Of a stretch of DNA of 64,000 bases, positions 55,609 to 64,000 are shown one piece after another. The notes beneath the pieces were generated by a model. The model made no database searches. It worked only from the letters and a program-made list of their open reading frames with translations, and had not been told where the DNA came from. Source of the DNA: Acinetobacter modestus (lineage in GTDB: Bacteria > Pseudomonadota > Gammaproteobacteria > Pseudomonadales > Moraxellaceae); assembly GCF_014636095.1 (NCBI RefSeq), contig NZ_BMDV01000001.1, positions 662,622 through 726,621 on the forward strand, written 5' to 3'. Position 1 is the first letter of the stretch; every line of letters starts with the position of its first letter. Position numbers and translations under genes: made by a program.

Positions 55609-55618
55609 GCGTTTTATT
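55585..55618. terminator. Bidirectional terminator between YjdF-like and Bap-like genes
   Basis: Stem AATAAAACGCTTA / TAAGCGTTTTATT (13 pairs) with loop TCGATAAA. It overlaps the end of the plus-strand gene and lies 13 bases beyond the minus-strand stop. Confidence 0.9.
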
Positions 55619-55631
55619 TAAAAATTCCAAT

Positions 55632-57809
55632 TTAAATGATCGCGTGTTGCAATATATCGAATTGATCAAAAATCTCTGGTTTAATGCTTGGAATAAAATC
55701 AGAACCTATTAAACTCTTATCCACGACATCGTTGGTAGATGTAGATGATGTGGAAGCAAACTGGTTTAACACCTCATCAAGTTGGTTATCATGTTGATTT
55801 GACGAAACTAATATATCATTTAATGAAACTTTTTCGACTGAGGGTAATGGCGTAACAGCTATTTGTTTAGTTTCTAACGAACTTAAATCAATCTGATCTA
55901 CGAGCGAAGCATGACTCAAATTAGCATCAATATTTTCACTTTGCAGCAATGCCAAGGTCGTCGTTGGAGAAACGATCGTAAAACTAAATACATCACTCAT
56001 TTCACTAGTATTCCCAGCGGCATCCGTCTGAGTCAATGTAATTTTATGCAACCCTAATCCTAAATCATGATTTGGATTAAAGACCCAACTTCCGTTACTG
56101 GCAACTGTCACGACTCCTATTGCTTGCCCATTATCATAAATCGTTAACAAAGCCTTAGATTCTGCTGAATTCGCTGTCCCAGAAAAGGTTGGTCTAGCAT
56201 CATCCGTTGTACCACCTGCATTAATAGAACCTTTAACATCACCAACATCATCAGTTAATTTTGGAATTATAGGCTTAGTGGGAGGAGTAATATCCTTTGT
56301 CCCAACGATACTCGTTGCATCCGATAAATTACCAGCCGAGTCAATCACATATACTTTTGCTGTTTTTTGATCGGTTAGTTCAGGTGAAATAGCAATCGTA
56401 AATTTACCCTGTGCATCAACAACTCCACTTCCAATTAATTTACCACTTGAATCTTTAATTTGAATTTTAGCATTTGCTTCAGCTGTGCCCGTCAGTGAAT
56501 CACCTACAGCATTTAATTGTGCTACTGCTTTTTCAGGTGCAATAGTGTCTTTACCTGCACTAATTTCTAATGGCTTAGACTGATTTCCTGCCGCATCTTC
56601 AAGCACAACAGTTGCTTTTTGCGTTGCTGTTAAAGCTGGCGAAAGTGTAATGTTGAATTTGCCTTGTGAATCTATAATACCACTTCCTATAATTTTTCCA
56701 TCTGAATCTTTAATTTGTACTTTTGTATTTGCTTCAGCTCGACCTAAAATTGAAGCCCCATCTTTATTCACTTCTACTAATGGTTGATCAGGAGCTAAAG
56801 TATCTTTTCCCGCAATCACCTTAGACGGCGTAGACTTATTTCCTGCGGCATCTTCAGCAATAACTGTTCCCCCTTTATCACTTGTTAAGGGTGATGAAAG
56901 TTTAATGGAATACAATCCTGAGCTATTTGCATTAACAGAGCCTAATAATTTTCCATCTGCATCATAAATAGATACTTTAGCATTCGCTTCTGTCTTACCT
57001 GAGACAATCGTCCCATCTACATTTAATTGCGCACTTGGCGCTTCTGGTGCAATCGTATCTTTATTACCAATCACTGCAATTGCTTTAGATGAATTACCAG
57101 CAGCATCAATTGCAATCACCGTTACTTTGTTATTATTCACTAAAGGTTGATCAAGTTTAATTGTATAATTACCTTGCTGATCGGCATGTGAGGTTGCGAT
57201 TACTTTTCCTGTCGTATCTTTAATTTCAATTTTTGCACCTGCTTCCGTTTTCCCTGTAATAGTTTGCGTATCAGTAGCTAATGTTGCGGTTGGATCAATT
57301 GGCGGAGTGATATCAATAGAATGATTCTGATTAGACTGATCCTCATCATCTTTAACGGCCCATAAATACACGCCTTCTGCTGCTAAAGCAACTAAACCGA
57401 CTTTCAATAATTGTGACTTACTAATACCTAAATCATCTACCCCGCCCTCTGTTTTAATAGTTTGAGTCGGCATTTCACCATCGATAAATTGAGACAATTG
57501 AGTTGCAGGCATATAACGGATAAATCGACCTGAATCATCAAATTGAGCAATTGCATAACTTCCATCTTCATTTGGAATTGCAAGTGTATGTTCAGTGTGA
57601 TTGCTATCCTTGTAAAAGTCACTAATAATGATTTGCTCACCATTTTTTAATGTAATAACCAGATCATTACCCTGCTTAATAATTAATTTAATATCCGCCT
57701 GATTTACACCAATTTGTACAATTGAGGGCTGATCCAAAATAATACTTTTCATTTGCGCATCTTGTAAAACATGCAAATTTTTCTTAGATGAGACAACAAC
57801 TCGTGTCAT
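55632..57809 (-). CDS. Short Bap-like biofilm protein (BLP2-like) with Ig-like repeats
   Basis: This 725-residue protein has a BapA-prefix-like N terminus (about 1-125), then a hydrophobic segment at 134-152 (LLKVGLVALAAEGVYLWAV). Four Ig-like repeats of about 83 residues follow, each opening near DTIAPE or DTLAPD and holding GxAEANxKxxIKD and EDAAGN. One longer Big-type domain (GGTTDDARPTFSGTA) comes next, and then a 100-residue tail. There is no Sec signal. Size and layout fit the BLP2 proteins described in A. baumannii, shorter relatives of Bap and BLP1 linked to adhesion and biofilm. Export by a type I system is likely. Its transporter is not in the window. Confidence 0.72.
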   Translation of the reverse strand: MTRVVVSSKKNLHVLQDAQMKSIILDQPSIVQIGVNQADIKLIIKQGNDLVITLKNGEQIIISDFYKDSNHTEHTLAIPNEDGSYAIAQFDDSGRFIRYMPATQLSQFIDGEMPTQTIKTEGGVDDLGISKSQLLKVGLVALAAEGVYLWAVKDDEDQSNQNHSIDITPPIDPTATLATDTQTITGKTEAGAKIEIKDTTGKVIATSHADQQGNYTIKLDQPLVNNNKVTVIAIDAAGNSSKAIAVIGNKDTIAPEAPSAQLNVDGTIVSGKTEANAKVSIYDADGKLLGSVNANSSGLYSIKLSSPLTSDKGGTVIAEDAAGNKSTPSKVIAGKDTLAPDQPLVEVNKDGASILGRAEANTKVQIKDSDGKIIGSGIIDSQGKFNITLSPALTATQKATVVLEDAAGNQSKPLEISAGKDTIAPEKAVAQLNAVGDSLTGTAEANAKIQIKDSSGKLIGSGVVDAQGKFTIAISPELTDQKTAKVYVIDSAGNLSDATSIVGTKDITPPTKPIIPKLTDDVGDVKGSINAGGTTDDARPTFSGTANSAESKALLTIYDNGQAIGVVTVASNGSWVFNPNHDLGLGLHKITLTQTDAAGNTSEMSDVFSFTIVSPTTTLALLQSENIDANLSHASLVDQIDLSSLETKQIAVTPLPSVEKVSLNDILVSSNQHDNQLDEVLNQFASTSSTSTNDVVDKSLIGSDFIPSIKPEIFDQFDILQHAII

Positions 57810-58001
57810 TTTTTATACTCTCTTATCAATTATTTTTTATGTATTTATTGAATACTAATTAGTTAAAGAATTAACCTAATGGTTAAAATAACAAATGATC
57901 ACGATAACAACAATCTACCCTAAAACAACTTTTGTGGTTTTTATATAGCTGATTATTTATATATTCTTAGGATTTAATTTCATGATCAATCTCTAAATAA
58001 A

Positions 58002-58029
58002 ATAAACCAGTCTATTCAGACTGGTTTAT
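58002..58029 (-). terminator. Terminator of the SohB-like gene
   Basis: Stem ATAAACCAGTCT / AGACTGGTTTAT with loop ATTC, 24 bases beyond the minus-strand stop codon. Confidence 0.85.
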
Positions 58030-58053
58030 ATCAACATTAAAAATGCAATCTCA

Positions 58054-59016
58054 TTAGAACTTTGGATCACGCATTTGAACGATTGAACTATTTGCTTTGT
58101 GAATACTATCAACTAGTTTCCCTAAAACTGTAGGGATTAAATTCTCAGCCATTTGAGCAGCCTGTAAACCTAGTTTTTCACCAAAAGTTGGACGCTTACG
58201 GGTATTAATCACATACACATCATGTTTTGGTAATAGGCTTAACAAATATTCATCAGAGGTTTGTAATTTATCAACCAAGTTCAGCTCACGTGCATCTTCA
58301 CCGTACCAATGCTCACCTGTTGCAACTTTAGCAACATCTAATTGTGGGCGATACTTCTCAACAAAGTGCTTAAATAAAGAATGGGTTTGTTGTAACTCTT
58401 CTTCAAATTTCGCTTTACCTTCTGGCGTATTCTCACCAAACATCGTCACAGTACGTTTGTATTCACCTGCGGTATAAAGCTCGAAATCAACATTGTGTTG
58501 CTTCAATAAACGATTGAAGTTTGGAACTTGAGCAACCACACCTATAGAGCCAACAACCGCAAAAGGAGCAGAAATAATTTCATTGGCAATACATGCCATC
58601 ATATAACCGCCACTTGCAGCGACTTTATCGACACAAATAGTGACGTTAAAACCAGCATCACGTAAACGGACCAATTGAGCTGCCGCTAAACCATAACCAT
58701 GAACCATGCCACCTGGGCTTTCTAAACGTACAACGACACGGTCGTGCCCTGCTTTTGCAGTTGCTAAAATTAAAGTAATTTCTTCACGAATGGTATCTAC
58801 CGCAGATGCTTGCACATCACCTTTAAAGTCAAGCACATAAATTTTTTGATCATTCTTTTTTCTAATCTTTGCTTCTTTAGCAAGTTGTTGAACGAGTTGT
58901 AGTAATTCCAAACGAGATGCTGTTGTTTGTGCAATTCTTTTTCTTTGTTCATTCACACGCGCATTTAAATGACTAATACGAATTTCAGCAGGAAATTTAG
59001 GTAAATGGAATAACAT
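58054..59016 (-). CDS. sohB: SohB-type S49 peptidase, apparently lacking the membrane anchor
   Basis: This 320-residue protein matches SohB from LDFKGDV on: RLESPGGMVHGYGLAA, the catalytic Ser in DKVAASGGYMMACIAN, AVVGSIGVVAQVPNFNR and the catalytic Lys in AGEYKRT, then TGEHWYG. SohB of E. coli has an N-terminal membrane helix and about 350 residues. Here the first 60 residues are basic and helical with no such helix, so it may be soluble or attached by other means. It follows pstB on the same strand after a terminator. Confidence 0.9.
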   Translation of the reverse strand: MLFHLPKFPAEIRISHLNARVNEQRKRIAQTTASRLELLQLVQQLAKEAKIRKKNDQKIYVLDFKGDVQASAVDTIREEITLILATAKAGHDRVVVRLESPGGMVHGYGLAAAQLVRLRDAGFNVTICVDKVAASGGYMMACIANEIISAPFAVVGSIGVVAQVPNFNRLLKQHNVDFELYTAGEYKRTVTMFGENTPEGKAKFEEELQQTHSLFKHFVEKYRPQLDVAKVATGEHWYGEDARELNLVDKLQTSDEYLLSLLPKHDVYVINTRKRPTFGEKLGLQAAQMAENLIPTVLGKLVDSIHKANSSIVQMRDPKF

Positions 59017-59124
59017 AAAGTAAGTGCTCTATAAGTTCGGCTTTATTCGACTAAGATGTGGTCTATTGGATAAAAATTCAATAGTGATTTTGCAAAATAG
59101 ATTCATTTTCATCTGTATCACAAA

Positions 59125-59146
59125 AAAAGAGCCCGAAGGCCCTTTT
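59125..59146 (-). terminator. Terminator of the pst operon after pstB
   Basis: Stem AAAAG-A-GCC / GGC-C-CTTTT with a CGAA loop and one mismatch, followed by T on the minus strand. It lies 18 bases beyond the pstB stop. Confidence 0.7.
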
Positions 59147-59163
59147 GATTTATAGAAGATCAA

Positions 59164-60078
59164 TCAGCCAAAACGACCCGTAATATACGCTTCAGTCAAT
59201 TGATGATCTGGTTGAGTAAAGACTTTCTCAGTCGAGTTTACTTCAATCAAATCACCTAAATGGAAGTAAGCAGTACGATCAGAAACACGTGCAGCCTGTT
59301 GCATAGAGTGCGTTACGATCGCAATGGTATATTGTTCAGAAAGTTCTGAAATCAATTCCTCAATTTTTGCTGTCGCAATCGGATCAAGCGCTGAACAAGG
59401 CTCATCCATCAAAATCACTTCTGGGCTAACAGCAATGGTACGTGCAATACACAAACGCTGTTGCTGACCACCAGATAAACCTGTACCTGGTTGGCTAAGG
59501 CGATCTTTCACTTCATCCCACAGGCCTGCTTTACGTAAGCTGTTTTCTACAATTTCTTCTAAATCATATTTATCACGTGCTAAACCATGCAATTTTGGTC
59601 CGTAAGCAACGTTATCAAAAATTGATTTTGGGAATGGGTTTGGCTTTTGGAACACCATACCCACTTGAGCACGTAGCAACACCACATCAAGGCTTGGATC
59701 GTAAATATCTTGATTATCCAGTGTCACTTTGCCTGTCACACGACAACTATCAATGGTGTCGTTCATACGGTTTAAGGTACGCAGAAATGTCGATTTACCA
59801 CAACCCGATGGTCCAATAAATGCGATCACTTCATTTTGATAAATATCGATATCAATACCTTTGATTGCTTCAGTTTCACCATAATAAACATGCACATCTT
59901 TGGTACTGATTTTCACATCATTTACTTTTGGCTTTTTATTCGATGAAGCTGTTTCAAACTGAGAAACAAACGCAGTATTAGATTGCTGAACTGGCGCTTC
60001 AGATGAAGTAAATTCTGTTTGCTGTGGATTCACTGACTTATCCTTTTCTACGGCGTTCATAATATCAATCGTATTCAT
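59164..60078 (-). CDS. pstB: Phosphate ABC transporter ATP-binding protein PstB
   Basis: The ATG at 60078 follows GAGGAG and is preferred over 60099. The 304-residue protein has an N-terminal extension of about 45 residues, rich in Ser and Gln. The PstB core has Walker [11 protein letters not shown]-loop VFQKPNPFP, signature LSGGQQQR and Walker [14 protein letters not shown]. It powers phosphate import. It follows pstA by 14 bases. phoU, often the next gene, is absent here. Confidence 0.96.
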   Translation of the reverse strand: MNTIDIMNAVEKDKSVNPQQTEFTSSEAPVQQSNTAFVSQFETASSNKKPKVNDVKISTKDVHVYYGETEAIKGIDIDIYQNEVIAFIGPSGCGKSTFLRTLNRMNDTIDSCRVTGKVTLDNQDIYDPSLDVVLLRAQVGMVFQKPNPFPKSIFDNVAYGPKLHGLARDKYDLEEIVENSLRKAGLWDEVKDRLSQPGTGLSGGQQQRLCIARTIAVSPEVILMDEPCSALDPIATAKIEELISELSEQYTIAIVTHSMQQAARVSDRTAYFHLGDLIEVNSTEKVFTQPDHQLTEAYITGRFG

Positions 60079-60092
60079 TGTACTCTCCTCAA

Positions 60093-61484
60093 CTACCAAC
60101 GCACTTCAAATTTCTTACGAAGCCAAATTGCAAGGCTGTTTAAACCAATCATTAATGCAAGTAACACAATAATCGCAGCAGCAGTACGCCCTTCAAAGAA
60201 GTTACGTAACTCATTTCCCTGCCATAAATAAACTTGTACAGGTAATGCTGTTGCCTGATCCAGTGGCGTAGCTGGAACACTCGCAACGAAAGCACTCATA
60301 CCAATTAATAGTAATGGTGCGGTTTCACCCAAAGCATGTGCAACACCAATAATTGATCCTGTCATGATTCCTGGCAACGCGAGTGGTAGCACATGATGGA
60401 ACACTGTTTGAACTTTTGATGCACCTAAACCAAGCGCTGCCTGACGAATTGAAGGTGGCACAGCTTTTAATGAAGCACGTGTTGTAATAATCACGGTTGG
60501 TAAAGTCATGAGACTGAGTACCAGACCACCAACCAACGGTGCAGACAATGGTAAATGCATCCAACCAATAAAAATCGCCGCGCCGAGTAGACCAAATACA
60601 ATCGAAGGTACAGCAGCCAAATTATTGATATTGACTTCAATGATGTCAGTCATGATGTTTTTAGGTGCAAACTCTTCAAGATAAATCGCACTTGCAACCC
60701 CGATTGGAATTGAAATCAAGATTACAATCAACATCATGAATAACGAACCCATAAACGCGCCCGCTAAACCACTTGTTGCTGGTGAACTACGTGAGTCTGG
60801 GCTGATAAATAAATTCGTATTAAATGTATTTTCAATAATACCATTTGCTTTTAATTTATCTGCAAGTTGACGAACTTCTGGATCCAGCTGCTGTTGGTCA
60901 TCTGGTAAAGAACGATCAATATTACCTGCTAACCACACATCCACATTAGCATCCGCTAAGAATTTAATCTCTTCTTTAGTACCAATTAATGCTGGATTCT
61001 CAAGCACCATGTCACGCAAACGATAGGCTTCTGAACTCGTGTACAAACTATTCAAATAATCACGTTGTGACTCTAGTGCTGGATCTTTAGCAACAATACC
61101 ATTAACAATAAGTGCATCCCAATCCACCATGCCCATTTCAGTTTGCCAAGCCACAAAGCGCTCTTCAAAATGAGCAGGTGTCTCACCAGCAGTCTGCTTC
61201 GGTTTTGCTCCTACATTAATAATTGTAGGATCAAAATACACAGGAACAGTCATACTACTTTGCCAAAATGAAGGCAAACCTTTTGCTAAAATACTACCGA
61301 AAAGTAAAGCAACAAATGCAAGACCAATCATCACCGCAGAGAAACCTGCAAAGCGAAATGCTTTCTCTTTACGATGACGCTTTGCTAAAGAGCTTTGAAT
61401 TATTGCTTTACGCTGCTCACGTTGTTCAGCAGCTACTTGTGGATCAAATACGTTCTGATCCAGAGGAGATGTATTTGAACTCAT
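60093..61484 (-). CDS. pstA: Phosphate ABC transporter permease PstA
   Basis: This 463-residue protein is longer than E. coli PstA (296). After the first membrane helix (about 43-68) there is a soluble insertion of about 170 residues (about 70-240). The permease core follows, with [27 protein letters not shown] and the EAA loop [18 protein letters not shown]. Long PstA and PstC forms with a periplasmic loop are common in Acinetobacter and Pseudomonas. The start overlaps pstC by four bases. Confidence 0.93.
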   Translation of the reverse strand: MSSNTSPLDQNVFDPQVAAEQREQRKAIIQSSLAKRHRKEKAFRFAGFSAVMIGLAFVALLFGSILAKGLPSFWQSSMTVPVYFDPTIINVGAKPKQTAGETPAHFEERFVAWQTEMGMVDWDALIVNGIVAKDPALESQRDYLNSLYTSSEAYRLRDMVLENPALIGTKEEIKFLADANVDVWLAGNIDRSLPDDQQQLDPEVRQLADKLKANGIIENTFNTNLFISPDSRSSPATSGLAGAFMGSLFMMLIVILISIPIGVASAIYLEEFAPKNIMTDIIEVNINNLAAVPSIVFGLLGAAIFIGWMHLPLSAPLVGGLVLSLMTLPTVIITTRASLKAVPPSIRQAALGLGASKVQTVFHHVLPLALPGIMTGSIIGVAHALGETAPLLLIGMSAFVASVPATPLDQATALPVQVYLWQGNELRNFFEGRTAAAIIVLLALMIGLNSLAIWLRKKFEVRW

Positions 61485-62860
61485 TCGTATTGCTCACGAT
61501 ATTTGCGCACGATATATAGTGCAATAATGTTTAGACCCAATGTAATCACAAACAAAGTTAAACCAAGTGCAAATGCCACCAATGCTTGTGGGCTCGCAAA
61601 ATCTGTATCACCAGTTAACTGTTTAACAATTGTCACTGTCACTGTTGAAACTGCTTCAAATGGATTTGCATGCAATAATGGACTGTTCCCTGCTGCAAGA
61701 ACCACGATCATGGTTTCACCTACCGCACGTGACACCGCAAGTAAAAATGCGCCTGTAATACCAGGTAAGGCTGCTGGCAATACAACTTGGCGAATCGTTT
61801 CTGATTTGGTTGCACCTAAGCCCAACGAACCATCACGTAAGGCGCGAGGAACTTGAGTAATAATGTCATCTGAAAGCGATGAAACAAATGGGATGATCAT
61901 AATCCCCATGACAAAACCCGCAGTCAGTGCACTTGTTGCATTAATATCAATACCAACAATTTCACCAATCATTTTGAAGAATGGGCCAATGACCATTAAA
62001 GCAAATACACCATAAACGATGGTTGGAATACCCGCTAATACTTCAATTGTTGGTTTTGCCCAAGAGCGTAAGTTCGGAGATGCATATTCAGCTAGATAAA
62101 TAGCAATCATCAAACCCACTGGTACTGCAACTAATAATGCAATACCACTAACCATTAAAGTACCCCAAATTAATGGCAAGATACCGTAACTTCCCTCTGC
62201 ATTACCCGACGTGCTAAAGCCTGGATTCCATTCTGTACCAAAGAAAAAATCTGCTGGACTAACAAAACGGAAGAAATGTAATGCTTCACTCAACATTGAC
62301 AGTACAATACCAATCGTTGTGAGAATTGCCACACCAGAACATAGGATCAAACCAACATTAATGGCTTTTTCAACCTGATTACGAGCGCGAAATTGCTGAC
62401 TCACATGACGTTTAGCCCAAACCAAACCTGCTAAACCAGCACTAATTACAATTGCCAATTTTGCAAAAGAACCTATGGTTTCAAATTTAGCAAGTTGTTG
62501 TGCAGCTGCTAGCTCATAAGCTGCTGGCTGATCAGTAACCCCAAAACCAGACGCAATCGCTTGAACACGATCGATTAAAACATCACGGCTTGCTTCATCT
62601 AAAGTTGCACTGACTGATGCTGGAATATTGTTAAAGATAATATGTTGAAGGACACTTGGTTCGACCAAGTTCCAAATGATCAAAATTAAAAAAGCAGGAA
62701 CACCACACCACAAAGCGACCAACGCACCATAATAACCTGGACGTGAATGCAAAGTTGCTGAGTTGTTTCCCTTACCTGCTAGGTTACGGCTTTTGCTCAG
62801 CCCGATTTGATATGCAATTGCCACAAGGGCTAATAACACACCGATAAGTAGCAGATTCAT
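61481..62860 (-). CDS. pstC: Phosphate ABC transporter permease PstC
   Basis: This 459-residue protein has an extra N-terminal pair of membrane helices and a soluble loop (about 75-130). The core follows, with GILPLIWGTLMVSGIALLVAVPVG, IPTIVYGVFALMVIG and the EAA loop SLGLGATKSETIRQVVLPAALPG. It forms the channel with PstA. GGAGATTAC precedes the ATG. A stem-loop separates it from pstS. Confidence 0.94.
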   Translation of the reverse strand: MNLLLIGVLLALVAIAYQIGLSKSRNLAGKGNNSATLHSRPGYYGALVALWCGVPAFLILIIWNLVEPSVLQHIIFNNIPASVSATLDEASRDVLIDRVQAIASGFGVTDQPAAYELAAAQQLAKFETIGSFAKLAIVISAGLAGLVWAKRHVSQQFRARNQVEKAINVGLILCSGVAILTTIGIVLSMLSEALHFFRFVSPADFFFGTEWNPGFSTSGNAEGSYGILPLIWGTLMVSGIALLVAVPVGLMIAIYLAEYASPNLRSWAKPTIEVLAGIPTIVYGVFALMVIGPFFKMIGEIVGIDINATSALTAGFVMGIMIIPFVSSLSDDIITQVPRALRDGSLGLGATKSETIRQVVLPAALPGITGAFLLAVSRAVGETMIVVLAAGNSPLLHANPFEAVSTVTVTIVKQLTGDTDFASPQALVAFALGLTLFVITLGLNIIALYIVRKYREQYE

Positions 62861-62911
62861 GTAATCTCCACTGTTTTCTCAATTTTCATCATTTGAAAAA
62901 ACTTAGTTAGA

Positions 62912-62945
62912 CAAAAAGGCTGATGAACCTAAGTCGCACCAGCCT
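62912..62945 (-). terminator. Stem-loop between pstS and pstC (partial terminator)
   Basis: On the minus strand AGGCTGGTG pairs with CATCAGCCT (9 pairs, one G-U) and is followed by five T. It lies 15 bases after the pstS stop and would let pstS be made in excess of the membrane genes. Confidence 0.7.
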
Positions 62946-62959
62946 CCCTTTTAACAATA

Positions 62960-63991
62960 TTACTTAACTGTTTTACCCGCTTTGAAATCAGCTAGAACTT
63001 TTGCACGTTCTTTATCGCTCATAGTGATCAAACCAGCTTTTTCTAATTTAGAACCTTTACCAGAAGCTTTCTTATTTAAGAAATATTCTACGTATTGTGG
63101 TAAACCTTTAATTGATTTTAAATGCTCGCCTTTCACATAGAAGTAAAGTGCACGAGATACTGGGTATTGACCACTTAAAACTGTTTTCTCAGAAGGTAAT
63201 ACGCCATTTACTGTTGCAACACGTAATTTATCGCGGTTTTGATCATAGAAACCTAAACCAAATACACCTACTGCATTAGGAGAAGTTTTTAAACGAGCAA
63301 GTGTTTCAGTGTAGTCACCTGCAATTTCAATCACACGACCGTCTTTACGGAAGTTTGAACATGCTTTTTTCTGTTCTTCTTTATCTAAATTTTTGAAATA
63401 AGCAAATGATTCACAACCCGCTTCAACCATTTTTTCTTGGAACACTTCACGCGTACCATGGTTTGTTGCTGGAATAACTAGAGTAATCGGTTCATTTGGT
63501 AAGTCATCATCAATTTGGTTCCATCGTGTATATGGATTTGGAACCAATTTACCACCTGAAGGAAGCTGTGCAGCCAATGCAGTAAATACATGTGCTGGAT
63601 CTAAGTTATAAGCACCTTTTCTTGAGTTAGACGCAAATACAATACCGTCATAGCCAATTTTGATTTCTTGCACTTGATTTACGCCTGCTTTTTTACATGC
63701 AGCAAGCTCTGAATCTTTGATTTTACGTGAAGCATTTGCAATATCGATGGTATTATCACCAACACCTTGACAGAATTGCTTTAAACCACCTGAAGTACCA
63801 CCTGAACCAACAACGGGTGCTTTAAATTGCGGGAAAGTATTACCAAACTCTTCAGCAACAATACTTGCGTATGGCAATACAGTTGAAGAACCAGCGATTT
63901 GAATCGTATCACGAGCTGCATTCGCAGTTGTTGCTACGGCTACTCCAGATACAGCTAATGCAATTGCGATATGACGTGGATTTAAGCGCAT
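62960..63991 (-). CDS. pstS: Phosphate-binding protein PstS
   Basis: This 343-residue protein has a signal peptide (MRLNPRHIAIALAVSGVAVATTANA) and the PstS/SphX-type binding fold: IQIAGSSTVLPYA (phosphate loop), GSGGTSGGLKQFC, KIGYDGIVFASN, NHGTREVF. It delivers phosphate to PstCA. The start is nine bases from the window end, so the promoter and any Pho box lie outside. Confidence 0.93.
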   Translation of the reverse strand: MRLNPRHIAIALAVSGVAVATTANAARDTIQIAGSSTVLPYASIVAEEFGNTFPQFKAPVVGSGGTSGGLKQFCQGVGDNTIDIANASRKIKDSELAACKKAGVNQVQEIKIGYDGIVFASNSRKGAYNLDPAHVFTALAAQLPSGGKLVPNPYTRWNQIDDDLPNEPITLVIPATNHGTREVFQEKMVEAGCESFAYFKNLDKEEQKKACSNFRKDGRVIEIAGDYTETLARLKTSPNAVGVFGLGFYDQNRDKLRVATVNGVLPSEKTVLSGQYPVSRALYFYVKGEHLKSIKGLPQYVEYFLNKKASGKGSKLEKAGLITMSDKERAKVLADFKAGKTVK

Positions 63992-64000
63992 TCTGTTTTC

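Noticed and set aside
55632..57300. Repeats as a possible CRISPR array
   Set aside because: The repeats are about 250 bases long, in frame and encode Ig-like domains; there are no short identical repeats with unique spacers.

Overview
The window looks like a chromosomal segment from a gamma-proteobacterium of the genus Acinetobacter (Moraxellaceae). The base composition is AT-rich. It carries several arrangements I associate with this genus: a fused rnhA-dnaQ gene, fimL followed by nudC, an AdeT-like solute-binding protein, and a short Bap-like protein of the BLP2 type. Species cannot be told from the sequence alone. Function calls rest on motifs and family knowledge; no database search was run.

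Layout. 1-7748 (minus): an apparent operon of a large LysM lytic transglycosylase (mltD) followed by the oligopeptide/muropeptide ABC importer yejA-yejB-yejE-yejF, with yejF cut by the window edge. 8029-11915 (plus): rnhA-dnaQ fusion, fimL-like gene, nudC. 11933-15799: an esterase, then the envelope cluster dolP-like, yraN and a short lpoA-like gene (minus), divergent from rsmI (plus). 15869-17027: a cation transporter divergent from its MerR-type regulator. 17293-24416: a small SutA-like acidic protein, ubiI-ubiH, a decayed SemiSWEET gene, pepP and ygfB (minus), then a ZapB-like coiled-coil gene, zapA and 6S RNA (plus).

24497-29969 sits between 6S RNA and ygfA, which are neighbours in many gamma-proteobacteria. 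It holds a SUKH-type immunity-like gene, an AdeT-like protein, a copper-type P-ATPase with an unusual cysteine-rich N terminus, its MerR-family regulator and a small gene. 30372-39990: ygfA, lon, a candidate small RNA, rlmH, a DODA-type dioxygenase, a META/DUF4377 lipoprotein, gdhA, an orphan rnfB-like ferredoxin with nth, and a small membrane protein.

40049-47743 (minus) is the most notable locus: a five-gene operon of SWIM zinc-finger protein, DUF5691-type protein, MoxR-type AAA ATPase, DUF5682-type protein and VWA protein. It resembles the uncharacterised E. coli yehLMPQ group and has the layout of a MoxR-VWA metal- or cofactor-insertion, chaperone or conflict system. 47928-64000: adk, a DUF445 membrane protein, a small exported protein, mrdA-rsmD, small exported proteins and an acetyltransferase, a YjdF-like membrane protein, the Bap-like protein, a SohB-type peptidase and the phosphate importer operon pstS-pstC-pstA-pstB, with a stem-loop between pstS and pstC.

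No tRNA, rRNA, insertion sequence, prophage or CRISPR array was recognised. Many gene ends carry clear intrinsic terminators, several shared by convergent genes.
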